Shown here piece after piece: positions 54,601 through 64,000 of a stretch of DNA of 64,000 bases. The stretch comes from Vibrio cortegadensis. GTDB lineage: Bacteria; Pseudomonadota; Gammaproteobacteria; Enterobacterales; Vibrionaceae. Every line of letters begins with the position of its first letter. Positions within the stretch are counted from its first letter, which is position 1. Position numbers and translations under genes: made by a program. The stretch covers positions 310,001 to 374,000 of the forward strand of contig NZ_AP025473.1 of the NCBI RefSeq assembly GCF_024347395.1, read 5' to 3'. A model generated the notes under the pieces. It made no database searches. It was not told the DNA's origin and saw only the letters and a list, made by a program, of their open reading frames with translations.

Positions 54601-57600
54601 ACTTACCATTTGCCCCCAACGAGAACACACCATAAGTGCCTGCAATACTGTTATCAATCCATGTATGTGTATCGGTATTGTCCACATCTCCCGTGGTTAA
54701 CTGACCAGAAATCGTGCCACTGTTGTCGGCATCAACTGAGCCTGTAATTTTACCGCCAATGCTCGGAATATCATTAGTCCCTGTAACATCAACCACAATC
54801 TCTAATAATTCAGGATCTCCATGCTCATCAACTACGGTTTTTCCATTTTCATCCACCACGTAAACTGCGAAAACATCTTGTACAGAATCACCATCTTGTA
54901 GCCCTTGAACCGCAGCACTATTATTATCAAGAGTGAAGACCCAGTGACCATTCGCATCAACAGTCAAATCACCGTATTTACCTGCACCATCCACCAGAGT
55001 CCATGTTGGATTCGCCCCTAGGCCTGAATCTGCGGGAAGCTGTAATGCTCCCTCTTGTGTGATAGTCCCATCGGCTGCTCCATCTTGATCATCAATATCC
55101 TCTTGAGCATTCAGCCGCAAAATCTCGACATCACCTAAAGAGATATCCTCAGCGGAACCAACCACTTTAATTTGGATCTCTCTCGTATCAATCAATCCAT
55201 CAGAGTCGACGACTTTTATGGTGAAGCTATCGTACTGAATTTCCCCCGCATCCAATCCATTGACCACTGAATCATTATCTAACTGATATTCCCACTCGCC
55301 CGTCACGCTGTTCAAAGTTAACGAACCATAGGTGCCTACAGCATTTGTTTCAATGCTCCAAGTATGTGAATCACCAAAGTCAGGATCATCAATACCCAGC
55401 ACACCACTGATGTTGGTCGTTATATCTTCTATGGTTTCACCGACAACAACGAGATCATCTTGTGTAGCTGGAGTATCTGTCGCAAAAGTGATTTCAGGTT
55501 TGTCATCAGTACCATTAATCGCAATATTTACAGTGTAAAAACCACTTCCCGTATTAATGCGCCAGGTTTCATTGATCACTTGTCCCGTCTTAAGTCCTTG
55601 AACTAAATCCGAGTTGTTAGCCAGTTGGTATTCCCATTCGCCAGTTGTGGTATTTTTAACTAAAGAGCCGAATGAACCGCCATCGACCGGTTCCGCTGTT
55701 CCTGCAATGTTCAATCGCAAACCACCAGGATCAGTCAATGCGGTTTGTACTAGTGTCCCATCTTCGGTCACTTCTGCTTTTAAGATCTCAATCGGTGTAC
55801 CGCCAGAGCCGGAACCACTATCATTGTCCCAACCGTGAACCTCAATAGTGATGGTGTGATTCGCTGATTTCCCGCCATCATTATCGGTTCCAGATACGTA
55901 AAATGTTTCTGTTGCCACTTCTCCTGGGTTCAATGCTTGTGTATCAGGATCGTTGTTATCCAACACATACAGCCATTCACCATTATTACCCAGTGTTAAC
56001 GTACCAAATTTACCTACACCAAAAGTTGCACCGCCATCTGCACTCGCATCCTCAATCGCCCAACTGACTAATGAACTGTTATTATCCACGTCTGTAGAGA
56101 CCAACTGCCCCGAAGCTTGTAGCAACGAGTTATCCGCAAGATCGGCACTGTCTTCAACCACAGAACCAGAAGAGGCTCCGCTAATCAACGGAATGTCATT
56201 GGTTCCCTTTATTGTGATCTCTATGTCTTGTGTGACGACACCACCGAAGTCATCCGTCGCGACGACATTAAAGGTTTCGGTTTTACTATCACCTTCCGCG
56301 AGCGATTCGATCAACGCGGCATTTGGAGTAAATTTCCAATGACCATCAGCGTCAATACTGAAAGTACCGTAATTCCCTTGATAAGGCGCACTCTCTGGCA
56401 CAGGTGTAAATTGGGGAGTATCTAAATTATCAATATCGTCTAAATCAAGTTTGCCTGACAGGTGATCCGGAGTTTGGTTTTCGGTGAAGGTATCGCTGAC
56501 ATCGCCAGAAATCGTAGGTAAGTCGTTGCTGCCTTGGATGGTCACCGTGACGGTTTTTGTCGAAGTCGCGCCGTGCTCATCTTCAACCGTTACGTCAAAC
56601 GTCTCGGTAAGATGCTGATTAGGATTCAGGTTTTGCACCGCATCAGTGTCTTTATTTAAAAGGTACGTCCACGCACCAGTAGAAGACATGATGAAGTTTC
56701 CGTGGCTACCTACCAAGCTCGAAGGTGACCATATATGGTTATTATCGTCAGCATCAGGGTCGCCATCTTGGAGTTGACCGCTAATCGTTGAGACATCTTC
56801 ACTAATGGTTTTGCTAAGCGCACCCTTGATATTTGGTGCATCGTTAGCCCCGTCAATATCGATCACGACCGTCTTAACTGAGGTTTCACCAAACTTATCA
56901 GTCACGCGGATTTGAATCGAATCATGCAGCTCACCCACATCACCTTGGTCTAATTGGTTCACTGCATTATTGCCATTATCTAAGCTGTATGACCAAGAAC
57001 CATTAGGGTTGAGCGTCAAGGTGCCATACTGCCCCGTTGAACCAATAATTTCCCAATCGAGCACATCGTCTCTGTCAGGATCACCTGAATCGAACGTCCC
57101 TGAAATCAGATTAGGTATGGAGTCTTCAACAATGCTGTAACTCGCATCCAGATTAATATCAGGGGTTGTATTTGTTCCCGCGACATCAATGTTAACGGTG
57201 ATTAAGGTCTTTGCGCCATCAAGATCGGTTACTTCAACTTGGAAGCTATCGGTTTCATTAATTCCAGGCGGGATCTCTTGCGTCGCGTATCGATCACTAT
57301 CTAAATGATAGGTCCACAGACCATTTGAATCGACTTCCAACGTTCCGTACGTACCATTAGCAACGCCATTAATATCTTCCGATAACACTTTCCACGTATG
57401 TGTATCGTTAACATCAATGTCACTTACTACCAACTGGCCCGAAGCCACTTCTTTACTGCCTGAATCTTCAATTACACTGCCAGAAGTCGTGCCCGTTAGC
57501 GTTGGTTTATCGTTCGAACCATGAATCGTAACGGTGATAGTCTCTTGATTCGAAGTATTGTTTGAACTGCCACTGTCGTCTTTGACCGTGACATAAAACG

Positions 57601-60600
57601 TTTCGGTCAATGACTCGGTCGACAAAAGTTCTTGAACCGAAGAGTTAGTATTATCCAGTACATAAGTCCATTTACCATCATCGTCAATCGAAATCGAACC
57701 AAAATGACCTTTGCCCGTTTTAAGTGACCAAGAGTGATCATCGGTTGTATCAACGTCCCCATGATTCAATGTGCCCGATGTCGTGATATCGGCATTAATA
57801 TCATTCGCTGGGAAGTTATCTTCTGTCACTGCATTGGTGAAAGTTCCTGAAATGACAGGTTGATCATTCGTACCCACAATGTCTAGAGTCACTTCCTGAG
57901 TGTCGACTTGATTGTGTTTATCAATCACTTGAATCGTGAACGTTTCTTGTACCCTTTCGCCTTCCGCTAAAGCTTGTGTATTTGTGCCTTGAAGCAGAGT
58001 ACTTTCGAGATCATAAGTCCACTGCCCATTTTGGTCGATAGAGATTGAGCCATAGGTGCCTTCCTGCCCCCCCACAATCGACCACACGTGGGTTTCATTT
58101 TCATCAGGATCGCCTGAGAGAAGTTGGCCTGTCGCTTGAGTGGTCACATCTTCGGTTAATAACCCATTCGAGACACCATTAATGTCAGGTTTATCGTTAT
58201 GCCCAATAACTTCGACATTAACTTCGTGGAAATCTCGCCCGCCTCTACCATCAGTCACTCTAATTCTAAAGGCTTGCTCTTGATAAGTGACTCCCTCTTC
58301 CATGAAGTTCGATTTTGCAGGGTCTAAGGTGTAAGTCCAAACGCCATTATTATCAATGGAAATCGAGCCATACAGACCTTGAGTACCGCCAACTACTCTC
58401 CACTGGTGATTATCAGAAGTGGGGTAAACATCGACATCACTGACATCAAGATCGCCTTGAGCCGTAAAAACACGATCCTCAATCACTAGACCTGTATCGT
58501 TATACGCCCCATCAATCACTGGCGCATCGTTGGTGCCTTTCACTTTAACGGTGATAACTTGTGTATCAATACCACCATTATCATCATCGACTTGAACGGT
58601 GAATTTTTCTTTATAGACTCTGTTTTTCTGTAGCTCTTGAGCTTTATCATTATCAATAACATAAGTCCAAGAACCACTATCAGGATCGATACTAAACGTA
58701 CCATATCGACCAGCACCATCCTCGTTTGCAGCTAAACCCCAGACATGATCATCGGTAAGATCCACATCACCTGTATTTAAATCACCAGAAATCGATCCTG
58801 AATTTTGGTCTTCTTTGATGAGTAAACTGGTATCCCCCGAAATATTGGGGGCATCATTGGTGCCGTTAATTGTAATTACAATCTGAGTAGAATCTTGTCC
58901 GGAATGGCCGTCATCAACCAACACATCAAATGTTTCTTTGCGAGTCTCGTTCGCCGCGAGGAAATCAACTTTGGTGTCATCTAATGTATATTCCCAAAGC
59001 CCGGAAGCCGTGAGCGTGATGGTTCCATACAAACCTTGATAGCTAGCAGGGGAAGCATTAGTGGCAGGGCTACCTTCAAGGTTCCAAGTATGTCCATCAA
59101 GCACATCATCATCTGAAACCATCAACTGGCCTGAAGCTTGATTATCGCTTGCAATATCCTCGGTAACCGAACCGGCATCTGGCCCTGAAATTTCGGGCAG
59201 ATCATTGGTTCCTTTGATGCTGATTACAATATTTTCCTGGCGAGTTCCGCCTAGACCGTCATCTACCTCAACCGCAAAGGTTTCAGTCCGCGTTTCACCT
59301 TCTGCTAATTTTTGAGCGGCAACGTTATCTAAGGTATAGGTCCACACACCAGCGGTTGTAATCGAGATTTCTCCAAATTCACTATCGGTGAGACCGACCA
59401 TGCGCCACGTATGAGTTGCGCCATCATCAACATCTTGTGCTATTAGAGTGCCAGTTGCCGAGTAGATGTTATCTTCTTGCACGGTTTCAGCAAGGGAACC
59501 CACAACGGCATGTGGTGCATCATTCTGGCCTGTAACTGTTATCGTTACGGTTTGGATCTCACTCGCGGTACCACTATTGTCGGTGGCGGTATAAGTGAAG
59601 GTGACCGTCTCTTGAACACCAACTTTGAGGTGATCAAAAGCATTCTGCGGATCAAAATCAAAACTACCATTCGCATTAAAGTCTAAATGCCCTTTGCCAA
59701 CACTAGACACCAATTGATAATTGGCGATCGTGCCATCAACATCAAAAGCATCAGTTACTTGAGATGATAATATTAGATTCTCTGTTGTGCTTTCTGTTGA
59801 ATCATAAGCCACGGGACCGTCATTGGTGCCTTCAATCGTGACCTTAACAATTTGAGTCGTTCCATCCACGGCAGTCACTGTGAATTCACTAACAAGAGGT
59901 GCGCTTGTGGTATTCAGGTTGTCATAAGCGCTGTGAGCATCAAAAGTCCAGTGGCCAGACGTATCGATGCTGAATGTTCCGTATTGCCCTGCATTGGTTT
60001 GGGCCTTAAATTCATTGGCATTATCAACATCAAGGTTGGTCAAATCGCCACTAGTCGAAAGTGCAGCATCGGTTTCTTGTAAAACTTTAACCAAATCACC
60101 GTCGATCACAGCCGTATCGTTAGAACCATTGACTGTAATCGTTAACGTTTCAGTATCCGTTCCGCCTTTACCATCACTGATCACATATTGAATTTGAACG
60201 TCAGCGGTTTGGTTATCGTTGAGGTAATCAAACTGACCATCGGTGAAAAATGTCAGCTTATTATCGATAATTTCAACTCGACCTTTTAGATCGGAACCAC
60301 TGCCATCAAGTAAAGTAATGGTTGCAGAAGTAATGGTGAGATTTGAGTTATCTACATCGGTATCATTTGAAAGCACATCCACAACAACAGACGGATTATC
60401 TTCTCCCAGTGACGAAACATCTGCCGTCGCGACAGGGGCATCATTGGTTCCACTTATGGTTACGGTTATATTCGTTTCGGTTCCGTCCGCTGATTTCACG
60501 GTGAAAACATCGACTAAAGGTGCATCATCTACATTTAGGTAATCGAAGGTTTCCTTCGCGACAAAGGTCCACACTCCAGCACTATTGATATTGAAGATGC

Positions 60601-63600
60601 CATAGCTGCCAGCCTGATTAACAATAGGTTGAATTGTATTATCACCGTCCACATCAACGACATCTAAATCTCCCGATGTTGATAAAACGGCATCGGTTTC
60701 AACTAAATCTCGGCTACTGATATTTGAGAATTGAGCATCATCATTCACGCCAGTAATGGTCACTGTGATGGTGTGTTCGGTACCGTCTAGCGATTTGACG
60801 GTGAACTGTTCTGATTTTGTCTCACCTTCTCCTAGATACTGTACTTTGTCATTGGCGACGGAGTAATCCCAATGACCTAATTCATCAATGGTGATACTAC
60901 CAAGTGCGTCAGCGGCAGGTGTTACGCTGCTAATATCAAACTTCGCTTCGTCAGCGCCATCGACGTCAGTGATTTCCAACTTACCGGAATCGCTGAGCGT
61001 TGGGTTGGCGGCATCTTCTGTTACCGTTCCGGTATCAACACCTGTAATTTCAGCGGCATCATTCACACCCGTAATGGTTACGTTGATAGTATGCTCAGTG
61101 CCGTCCAAAGATTCGACAGTGAACTGTTCTGATTTGGTCTCACCTTCGCCAAGATACTGCACTTTGGCATTGGCGACGGAATAGTCCCAGTTGCCAGATT
61201 CATTGATAATAAGGCTACCTAATGCACCAACACTGGCCGTCACACTGGTAGTATCAAACTTCGCTTCGTCAGTCCCATCGACGTCAGTGATCTCCAGTTT
61301 GCCAGAATCACTGAGCATTGGATTAGCGGCATCTTCTGTCACTGCACCTGTATCGACACCTGTGATGGCTGCGGCGTCATTCACGCCTGTAATAGTCACG
61401 GTAATGGTATGTTCAGTACCGTCTAAAGATTTGACGGTGAACACTTCGGATTTAGTCTCACCTTCTCCGAGATACTGTACTTTGTCATTGGCGACGGTGT
61501 AATCCCAATTGCCTAGTTCATCAATGGTGATACTGCCAAGTGCGTCAGCGGCAGGTGTGACACTGCTAATATCAAACTTCGCTTCGTCAGCGCCATCGAC
61601 GTCAGTAATTTCCAGTTTTCCGGAGTCACTAAGAATTGGATTGGCAGCATCTTCAATTACCACACCAGTATCTACGCCCGTAATGACAGCCGCATCATTC
61701 ACGCCGGTGATCGTAACGGTAATGGTGTGATCGGTGCCGTCCAAAGATTCAACGGTGAACTCTTCAGATTTAGTCTCACCTTCACCGAGATATTGCACCG
61801 CAGCATTAGCGACAGAGTAACTCCAATTACCCGCTTCCGTTAAAGTGAGCGCACCAAGGGTTCCAGTCGCAGCAACCACGCTATTGGTTTTAAAGCTGGC
61901 TTCATCACTGCCATCCGTATCAGAAACTCGTAATGAACCATTGTCGCTTAGCATTGGCGAGTTAGTGTCTTCTACGACAGAGCCCAATGCATCGCCAGAA
62001 ATCTCGGCAGCATCATTTACACCAGTAATAGTCACGGTGATGGTGTGTTCGGTACCATCCAACGATTCGACGGTGAACTGTTCAGATTTAGTCTCACCTT
62101 CGCCAAGATACTGCACTTTGGTATTATCGACGGAGTAATCCCAGTTGCCAGATTCATCAATGGTGATACTGCCAAGTGCGTCAGCGGCAGGTGTGACACT
62201 GCTAATATCAAACTTCGCTTCGTCAACGCCATCGACGTCAGTAATTTCCAGTTTTCCGGAGTCACTAAGCATTGGATTGGCAGCATCTTCTGTCACTGCA
62301 CCTGTATCGACACCTGTAATTTCAGCAGCATCATTCACGCCAGTAATGGTTACGGTGATGGTGTGTTCGGTGCCGTCCAAAGATTTGACGGAGAACACTT
62401 CAGATTTGATCTCACCTTCACCAAGATATTGCACTTTGTCATTGGCGACGGTGTAATCCCAGTTGCCAGACTCATCGAGAATAAGGCTACCTAATGCGCC
62501 CGCACTGGCCACCACGCTAGTGGTATCAAACTTCGCTTCGTCAGCGCCATCGACGTCAGTGACTTCCAGTTTTCCGGAATCGCTGAGAATTGGGTTGGCG
62601 GCATCTTCAATTACTGCACCAGTATCAACACCTGTAATGACAGCAGCATCGTTTACGCCAGTGATGGTAACGGTAATGGTGTGCTCTGTGCCGTCCAAAG
62701 ATTTGACGGTGAACACCTCGGATTTGGTTTCACCTTCTCCGAGATACTGCACTTTGGCATTATCGACGGAGTAATCCCAATTGCCAGATTCATTGATGGT
62801 GACACTACCCAGAGCGTCAGCAGCGGCTGTCACACTATTGATATCAAACTTGGCTTCATCAGTGCCATCGACGTCAGTGATCTCCAGTTTGCCAGAATCA
62901 CTGAGCATTGGATTAGCGGCATCTTCAATTACGGCACCGGTATCGACACCCGTAATGACAGCGGCATCATTCACGCCTGTAATAGTCACGGTAATGGTGT
63001 GCTCGGTGCCGTCTAAAGATTCAACGGTGAACACTTCAGATTTGGTTTCACCTTCTCCAAGATATTGCACTTTGGCATTGGCGACGGTGTAATCCCAATT
63101 GCCTAGTTCATCAATGGTGATACTACCAAGTGCGTCTGCGGCAGGTGTTACGCTGCTAATATCAAACTTCGCTTCGTCAGCGCCATCCACGTCAGTGATT
63201 TCCAACTTACCGGAATCGCTGAGAGTTGGGTTAGCGGCATCTTCTGTTACCGTTCCAGTATCAACACCTGTAATTTCAGCGGCATCATTCACACCCGTAA
63301 TGGTTACGGTGATGGTGTGCTCGGTGCCGTCCAAAGATTTGACGGTGAACACCTCGGATTTGGTTTCACCTTCTCCGAGATACTGCACGTTTTCATTAGC
63401 GACAGTGTAATCCCAGTTGCCAGATTCATTGACAGTAAGGCTACCTAATACGCCAGCACTGGATGTCACACTATTGGTATCAAACTTCGCTTCGTCAGTC
63501 CCATCAACATCGGTGATCTCCAGCTTGCCCGAATCACTGAGCGTTGGATTGGCGGCATCTTCAATTACTGCACCGGTATCCACACCCGTAATGACAGCAG

Positions 63601-64000
63601 CATCGTTTACGCCAGTGATGGTAACGGTAATGGTGTGCTCTGTGCCGTCCAACGATTCAACGGTGAACACTTCGGATTTGGTTTCACCTTCTCCGAGATA
63701 CTGCACTTTGGCATTATCGACGGAGTAATCCCAATTGCCAGATTCATCAATGGTGATACTGCCAAGTGCGCCAGCGGCAGGTGTGACACTGCTAATATCA
63801 AACTTCGCTTCGTCAGCGCCATCGACGTCAGTGATTTCCAGTTTTCCGGAGTCACTAAGAATTGGATTGGCAGCATCTTCAATTACCACACCAGTATCTA
63901 CGCCCGTAATGACAGCCGCATCATTCACGCCGGTGATCGTAACGGTAATGGTGTGATCGGTGCCGTCCAAAGATTCAACGGTGAACTCTTCAGATTTAGT
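51608..64000 (-). CDS. Giant VCBS-repeat type I secreted protein, 5' end outside window
   Basis: 4130 residues are visible and the frame is still open at 64000, so this is the C-terminal part of a larger protein. By eye it holds about 35 Ig/cadherin-like VCBS domains, each ending in a motif like VTITGVNDAA. The first ten in the window (60.7-64.0 kb) are near-identical 106-residue units; the remaining ones are diverged and 95-130 residues long. One (VSSLGEDNPSVVVDVLSND) is cadherin-like. The C-terminus has two consecutive RTX-like blocks (GDDILTGSTNNELLWGG then DTFKWLSSSMGS; GDDELHGTIADDILSGGAGHDSF) with the VC_A0849-type C-terminal target pattern of type I secretion. It is probably a surface adhesin or biofilm protein. 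No type I exporter is seen in this window. Confidence 0.93.
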   Translation of the reverse strand, partial: TKSEEFTVESLDGTDHTITVTITGVNDAAVITGVDTGVVIEDAANPILSDSGKLEITDVDGADEAKFDISSVTPAAGALGSITIDESGNWDYSVDNAKVQYLGEGETKSEVFTVESLDGTEHTITVTITGVNDAAVITGVDTGAVIEDAANPTLSDSGKLEITDVDGTDEAKFDTNSVTSSAGVLGSLTVNESGNWDYTVANENVQYLGEGETKSEVFTVKSLDGTEHTITVTITGVNDAAEITGVDTGTVTEDAANPTLSDSGKLEITDVDGADEAKFDISSVTPAADALGSITIDELGNWDYTVANAKVQYLGEGETKSEVFTVESLDGTEHTITVTITGVNDAAVITGVDTGAVIEDAANPMLSDSGKLEITDVDGTDEAKFDINSVTAAADALGSVTINESGNWDYSVDNAKVQYLGEGETKSEVFTVKSLDGTEHTITVTITGVNDAAVITGVDTGAVIEDAANPILSDSGKLEVTDVDGADEAKFDTTSVVASAGALGSLILDESGNWDYTVANDKVQYLGEGEIKSEVFSVKSLDGTEHTITVTITGVNDAAEITGVDTGAVTEDAANPMLSDSGKLEITDVDGVDEAKFDISSVTPAADALGSITIDESGNWDYSVDNTKVQYLGEGETKSEQFTVESLDGTEHTITVTITGVNDAAEISGDALGSVVEDTNSPMLSDNGSLRVSDTDGSDEASFKTNSVVAATGTLGALTLTEAGNWSYSVANAAVQYLGEGETKSEEFTVESLDGTDHTITVTITGVNDAAVITGVDTGVVIEDAANPILSDSGKLEITDVDGADEAKFDISSVTPAADALGSITIDELGNWDYTVANDKVQYLGEGETKSEVFTVKSLDGTEHTITVTITGVNDAAAITGVDTGAVTEDAANPMLSDSGKLEITDVDGTDEAKFDTTSVTASVGALGSLIINESGNWDYSVANAKVQYLGEGETKSEQFTVESLDGTEHTINVTITGVNDAAEITGVDTGTVTEDAANPTLSDSGKLEITDVDGADEAKFDISSVTPAADALGSITIDELGHWDYSVANDKVQYLGEGETKSEQFTVKSLDGTEHTITVTITGVNDDAQFSNISSRDLVETDAVLSTSGDLDVVDVDGDNTIQPIVNQAGSYGIFNINSAGVWTFVAKETFDYLNVDDAPLVDVFTVKSADGTETNITVTISGTNDAPVATADVSSLGEDNPSVVVDVLSNDTDVDNSNLTITSATITLLDGSGSDLKGRVEIIDNKLTFFTDGQFDYLNDNQTADVQIQYVISDGKGGTDTETLTITVNGSNDTAVIDGDLVKVLQETDAALSTSGDLTNLDVDNANEFKAQTNAGQYGTFSIDTSGHWTFDAHSAYDNLNTTSAPLVSEFTVTAVDGTTQIVKVTIEGTNDGPVAYDSTESTTENLILSSQVTDAFDVDGTIANYQLVSSVGKGHLDFNANGSFDFDPQNAFDHLKVGVQETVTFTYTATDNSGTASEIQTVTITVTGQNDAPHAVVGSLAETVQEDNIYSATGTLIAQDVDDGATHTWRMVGLTDSEFGEISITTAGVWTYTLDNVAAQKLAEGETRTETFAVEVDDGLGGTRQENIVISIKGTNDLPEISGPDAGSVTEDIASDNQASGQLMVSDDDVLDGHTWNLEGSPATNASPASYQGLYGTITLTASGLWEYTLDDTKVDFLAANETRKETFDVLVDDGHSGQDSTQIVITINGTNDAPNISGDTSLLIKEDQNSGSISGDLNTGDVDLTDDHVWGLAANEDGAGRYGTFSIDPDSGSWTYVIDNDKAQELQKNRVYKEKFTVQVDDDNGGIDTQVITVKVKGTNDAPVIDGAYNDTGLVIEDRVFTAQGDLDVSDVDVYPTSDNHQWRVVGGTQGLYGSISIDNNGVWTYTLDPAKSNFMEEGVTYQEQAFRIRVTDGRGGRDFHEVNVEVIGHNDKPDINGVSNGLLTEDVTTQATGQLLSGDPDENETHVWSIVGGQEGTYGSISIDQNGQWTYDLESTLLQGTNTQALAEGERVQETFTIQVIDKHNQVDTQEVTLDIVGTNDQPVISGTFTNAVTEDNFPANDINADITTSGTLNHGDVDTTDDHSWSLKTGKGHFGSISIDDDGKWTYVLDNTNSSVQELLSTESLTETFYVTVKDDSGSSNNTSNQETITVTIHGSNDKPTLTGTTSGSVIEDSGSKEVASGQLVVSDIDVNDTHTWKVLSEDINGVANGTYGTLEVDSNGLWTYHLDSDRYATQEIPPGINETDSFQVEVTDLDGAKTLITVNIDVAGTNTTPDINLDASYSIVEDSIPNLISGTFDSGDPDRDDVLDWEIIGSTGQYGTLTLNPNGSWSYSLDNGNNAVNQLDQGDVGELHDSIQIRVTDKFGETSVKTVVIDIDGANDAPNIKGALSKTISEDVSTISGQLQDGDPDADDNNHIWSPSSLVGSHGNFIMSSTGAWTYLLNKDTDAVQNLNPNQHLTETFDVTVEDEHGATSTKTVTVTIQGSNDLPTISGDVSDTFTENQTPDHLSGKLDLDDIDNLDTPQFTPVPESAPYQGNYGTFSIDADGHWKFTPNAALIESLAEGDSKTETFNVVATDDFGGVVTQDIEITIKGTNDIPLISGASSGSVVEDSADLADNSLLQASGQLVSTDVDNNSSLVSWAIEDASADGGATFGVGKFGTLTLGNNGEWLYVLDNNDPDTQALNPGEVATETFYVSGTDNDGGKSANHTITIEVHGWDNDSGSGSGGTPIEILKAEVTEDGTLVQTALTDPGGLRLNIAGTAEPVDGGSFGSLVKNTTTGEWEYQLANNSDLVQGLKTGQVINETWRINTGSGFYTVNIAINGTDDKPEITFATDTPATQDDLVVVGETIEDITTNISGVLGIDDPDFGDSHTWSIETNAVGTYGSLTLNSVTGEWEYQLDNDSVVNGLDAGEIQYDSFTIKVVDSDGLIDTREIQIKVVGSAEDISLGDVEILRLNAQEDIDDQDGAADGTITQEGALQLPADSGLGANPTWTLVDGAGKYGDLTVDANGHWVFTLDNNSAAVQGLQDGDSVQDVFAVYVVDENGKTVVDEHGDPELLEIVVDVTGTNDIPSIGGKITGSVDADNSGTISGQLTTGDVDNTDTHTWIDNSIAGTYGVFSLGANGKWTYDVDETNPTVIALNGRTPADTLTETFNVQLTDSASNLGDPSTFDTQDIIVTIHGTNEAPTIAGVDSAVLSEDNVVSVTRNLTADDVDSGDTVKFVPKTIADGTSLKGTYGEFTVDEDGEWSYSIYNSAAHVQALAAGESASETFIVTAKDDLGASVTRTVTVNIEGSNDLPTLSGDDSGSVSAVDGSTATGKLAASDVDVGDTTTYHVKTDGTLGTISIDANGHWTYEIDETNPAVIRLAQGESTTDTVQIIAKDNHSGESVPMDIVVTINGTNDAPDIVAIATQQMSEDTLTLLSGVFDSGDPDLTDTHNWQVVSGDSRGTLVVNSTTGAWDFDFNNTLDEFQELAVGESITLQYMVKVTDEHGLSDTQLVEFEVNGTNDLPSVELANSEVNGRVEEEGVSVDSGSLVIFDKDTSDVHAFKFDDDSQDKEGSYGDLHIDRVTGDWTYTIDPAKANLLVDETVQDTFTIHVDDGNGGMTSQVVTVDVVGTNDKPTIADTSVTLGSVTEEVQTLATGSILGQDPENQDVSYAFTSGQSSYGFFAINSSTGVWTYTLDAVLSQALSTTPITETFTVHVIDEGGASTPQIVSVTLVGDNDKPVIAGSSTGDVQEDYIEQISGQVTATDIDSAPTDLSWSLTSSAIGTYGSLSFNTATGDWIYDITAGSTVNIAQGDTKQDTFTVEISDGVNSVEQVITINVLGNHIQQGVVGDDILTGSTNNELLWGGPQDGSDAGQADTFKWLSSSMGSVALPGNDIVKDFDINIDTIDLHDVVNIDDVWSSAELAERIEITEVDNEALITINNELGEPLQTITLQGVDLDSLYGEDASLLSGAERVSKLVESNQLNLSDTKGHEGDDELHGTIADDILSGGAGHDSFVFDEQHSGTIAMPSVDTVSDFSIDHDVVDISDLLPPSPSVDDLLSRIEITVNDDISLLDDEVSTVISVLDNQGGQTDIVLDGVGWEQLNPNNVPDIADISSADLLSIMQDDLHILKVDG
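60745..64000 (-). repeat. 318-bp VCBS tandem repeat array with seven-unit superperiod
   Basis: Ten near-identical 318-bp units in the giant gene, continuing past the window. Units differ in set positions (DISSVTPAADALGS against DTTSVTASVGALGS types), and one unit (about 61.7-62.0 kb, ISGDALGSVVEDTNSP) is clearly diverged. Bases 61547-61774 and 63773-64000, exactly 2226 bp (seven units) apart, differ at one position by eye. Such arrays are prone to recombination and to assembly collapse. Confidence 0.92.

Noticed and set aside
60888..63956. Plus-strand ORFs of about 103 codons, spaced exactly 318 bp apart, opposite the giant VCBS gene
   Set aside because: They are antisense images of the tandem repeat units, lack ribosome binding sites and have serine/valine-rich composition forced by the opposite strand.
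1..64000. Mobile elements, integron cassettes and prophage genes
   Set aside because: No transposase, integrase, attC-like repeats or phage structural genes were found; gene content is consistent with ordinary Vibrio chromosome II.

Overview
The window looks like chromosome II of a Vibrio species. The order malT / malP / malQ / glgB together with a VhChiA-type chitinase, a DUF368 transporter, DUF2850 and DUF3012 proteins, many GGDEF proteins and a VC_A0849-type secreted repeat protein is typical of Vibrionaceae. Base composition is moderate and coding density high. No transposase, integrase, tRNA, rRNA or CRISPR array was seen. All calls come from reading translations and DNA by eye; no database search was run.

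Layout. 1-8.9 kb: tail of a DUF1840 gene, a 50-residue protein, two membrane diguanylate cyclases flanking a very long exported alkaline-phosphatase-superfamily enzyme, pirin, PpnP and a DUF2850 protein. 9.3-14.6 kb: secreted GH18 chitinase ChiA, an alpha/beta hydrolase with its TetR-family regulator, and two small membrane proteins. 14.7-25.1 kb: the glycogen/maltodextrin block glgB, malQ and malP (minus strand), a 545-bp control region with MalT-like boxes and a near-perfect CRP site, and malT (plus strand). 25.1-31.3 kb: a DUF3012 lipoprotein, a DUF368 undecaprenyl-phosphate translocase, a copper-delivery operon (hypothetical, SCO1, PCuAC), a frameshifted small ORF, rsgA and sstT. 31.4-41.2 kb: a Sel1-repeat protein, then a second alpha-glucan block: cytoplasmic GH13 amylase, a lone MalE, and a large lipoprotein pullulanase, with MalT-like boxes upstream of each. 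41.3-47.4 kb: bactofilin overlapping an M23 peptidase, a HAD phosphatase, a chemoreceptor and DcuB. 47.8-51.4 kb: a BMP-type periplasmic binding protein overlapping a PAS-GGDEF membrane protein, and a nuclease-fold-like protein. 51.6-64.0 kb: the C-terminal 4130 residues of a giant VCBS-repeat protein that runs off the window.

How the genes fit together. Pullulanase debranches glucans outside the cell, MalE would bind the maltodextrins, and the cytoplasmic amylase, MalQ and MalP convert them to glucose and glucose-1-phosphate, with GlgB linking to glycogen. MalT is the likely common activator. The most interesting less-described items are: a 17-bp operator-like motif shared by the promoters of the TetR gene and the hydrolase gene; the binding-protein/diguanylate-cyclase pair, which suggests a ligand-to-c-di-GMP sensor; the 97-bp overlap of bactofilin and peptidase genes; a seven-unit higher-order repeat inside the giant protein gene; and a small ORF with a strong ribosome binding site that is interrupted by a frameshift.
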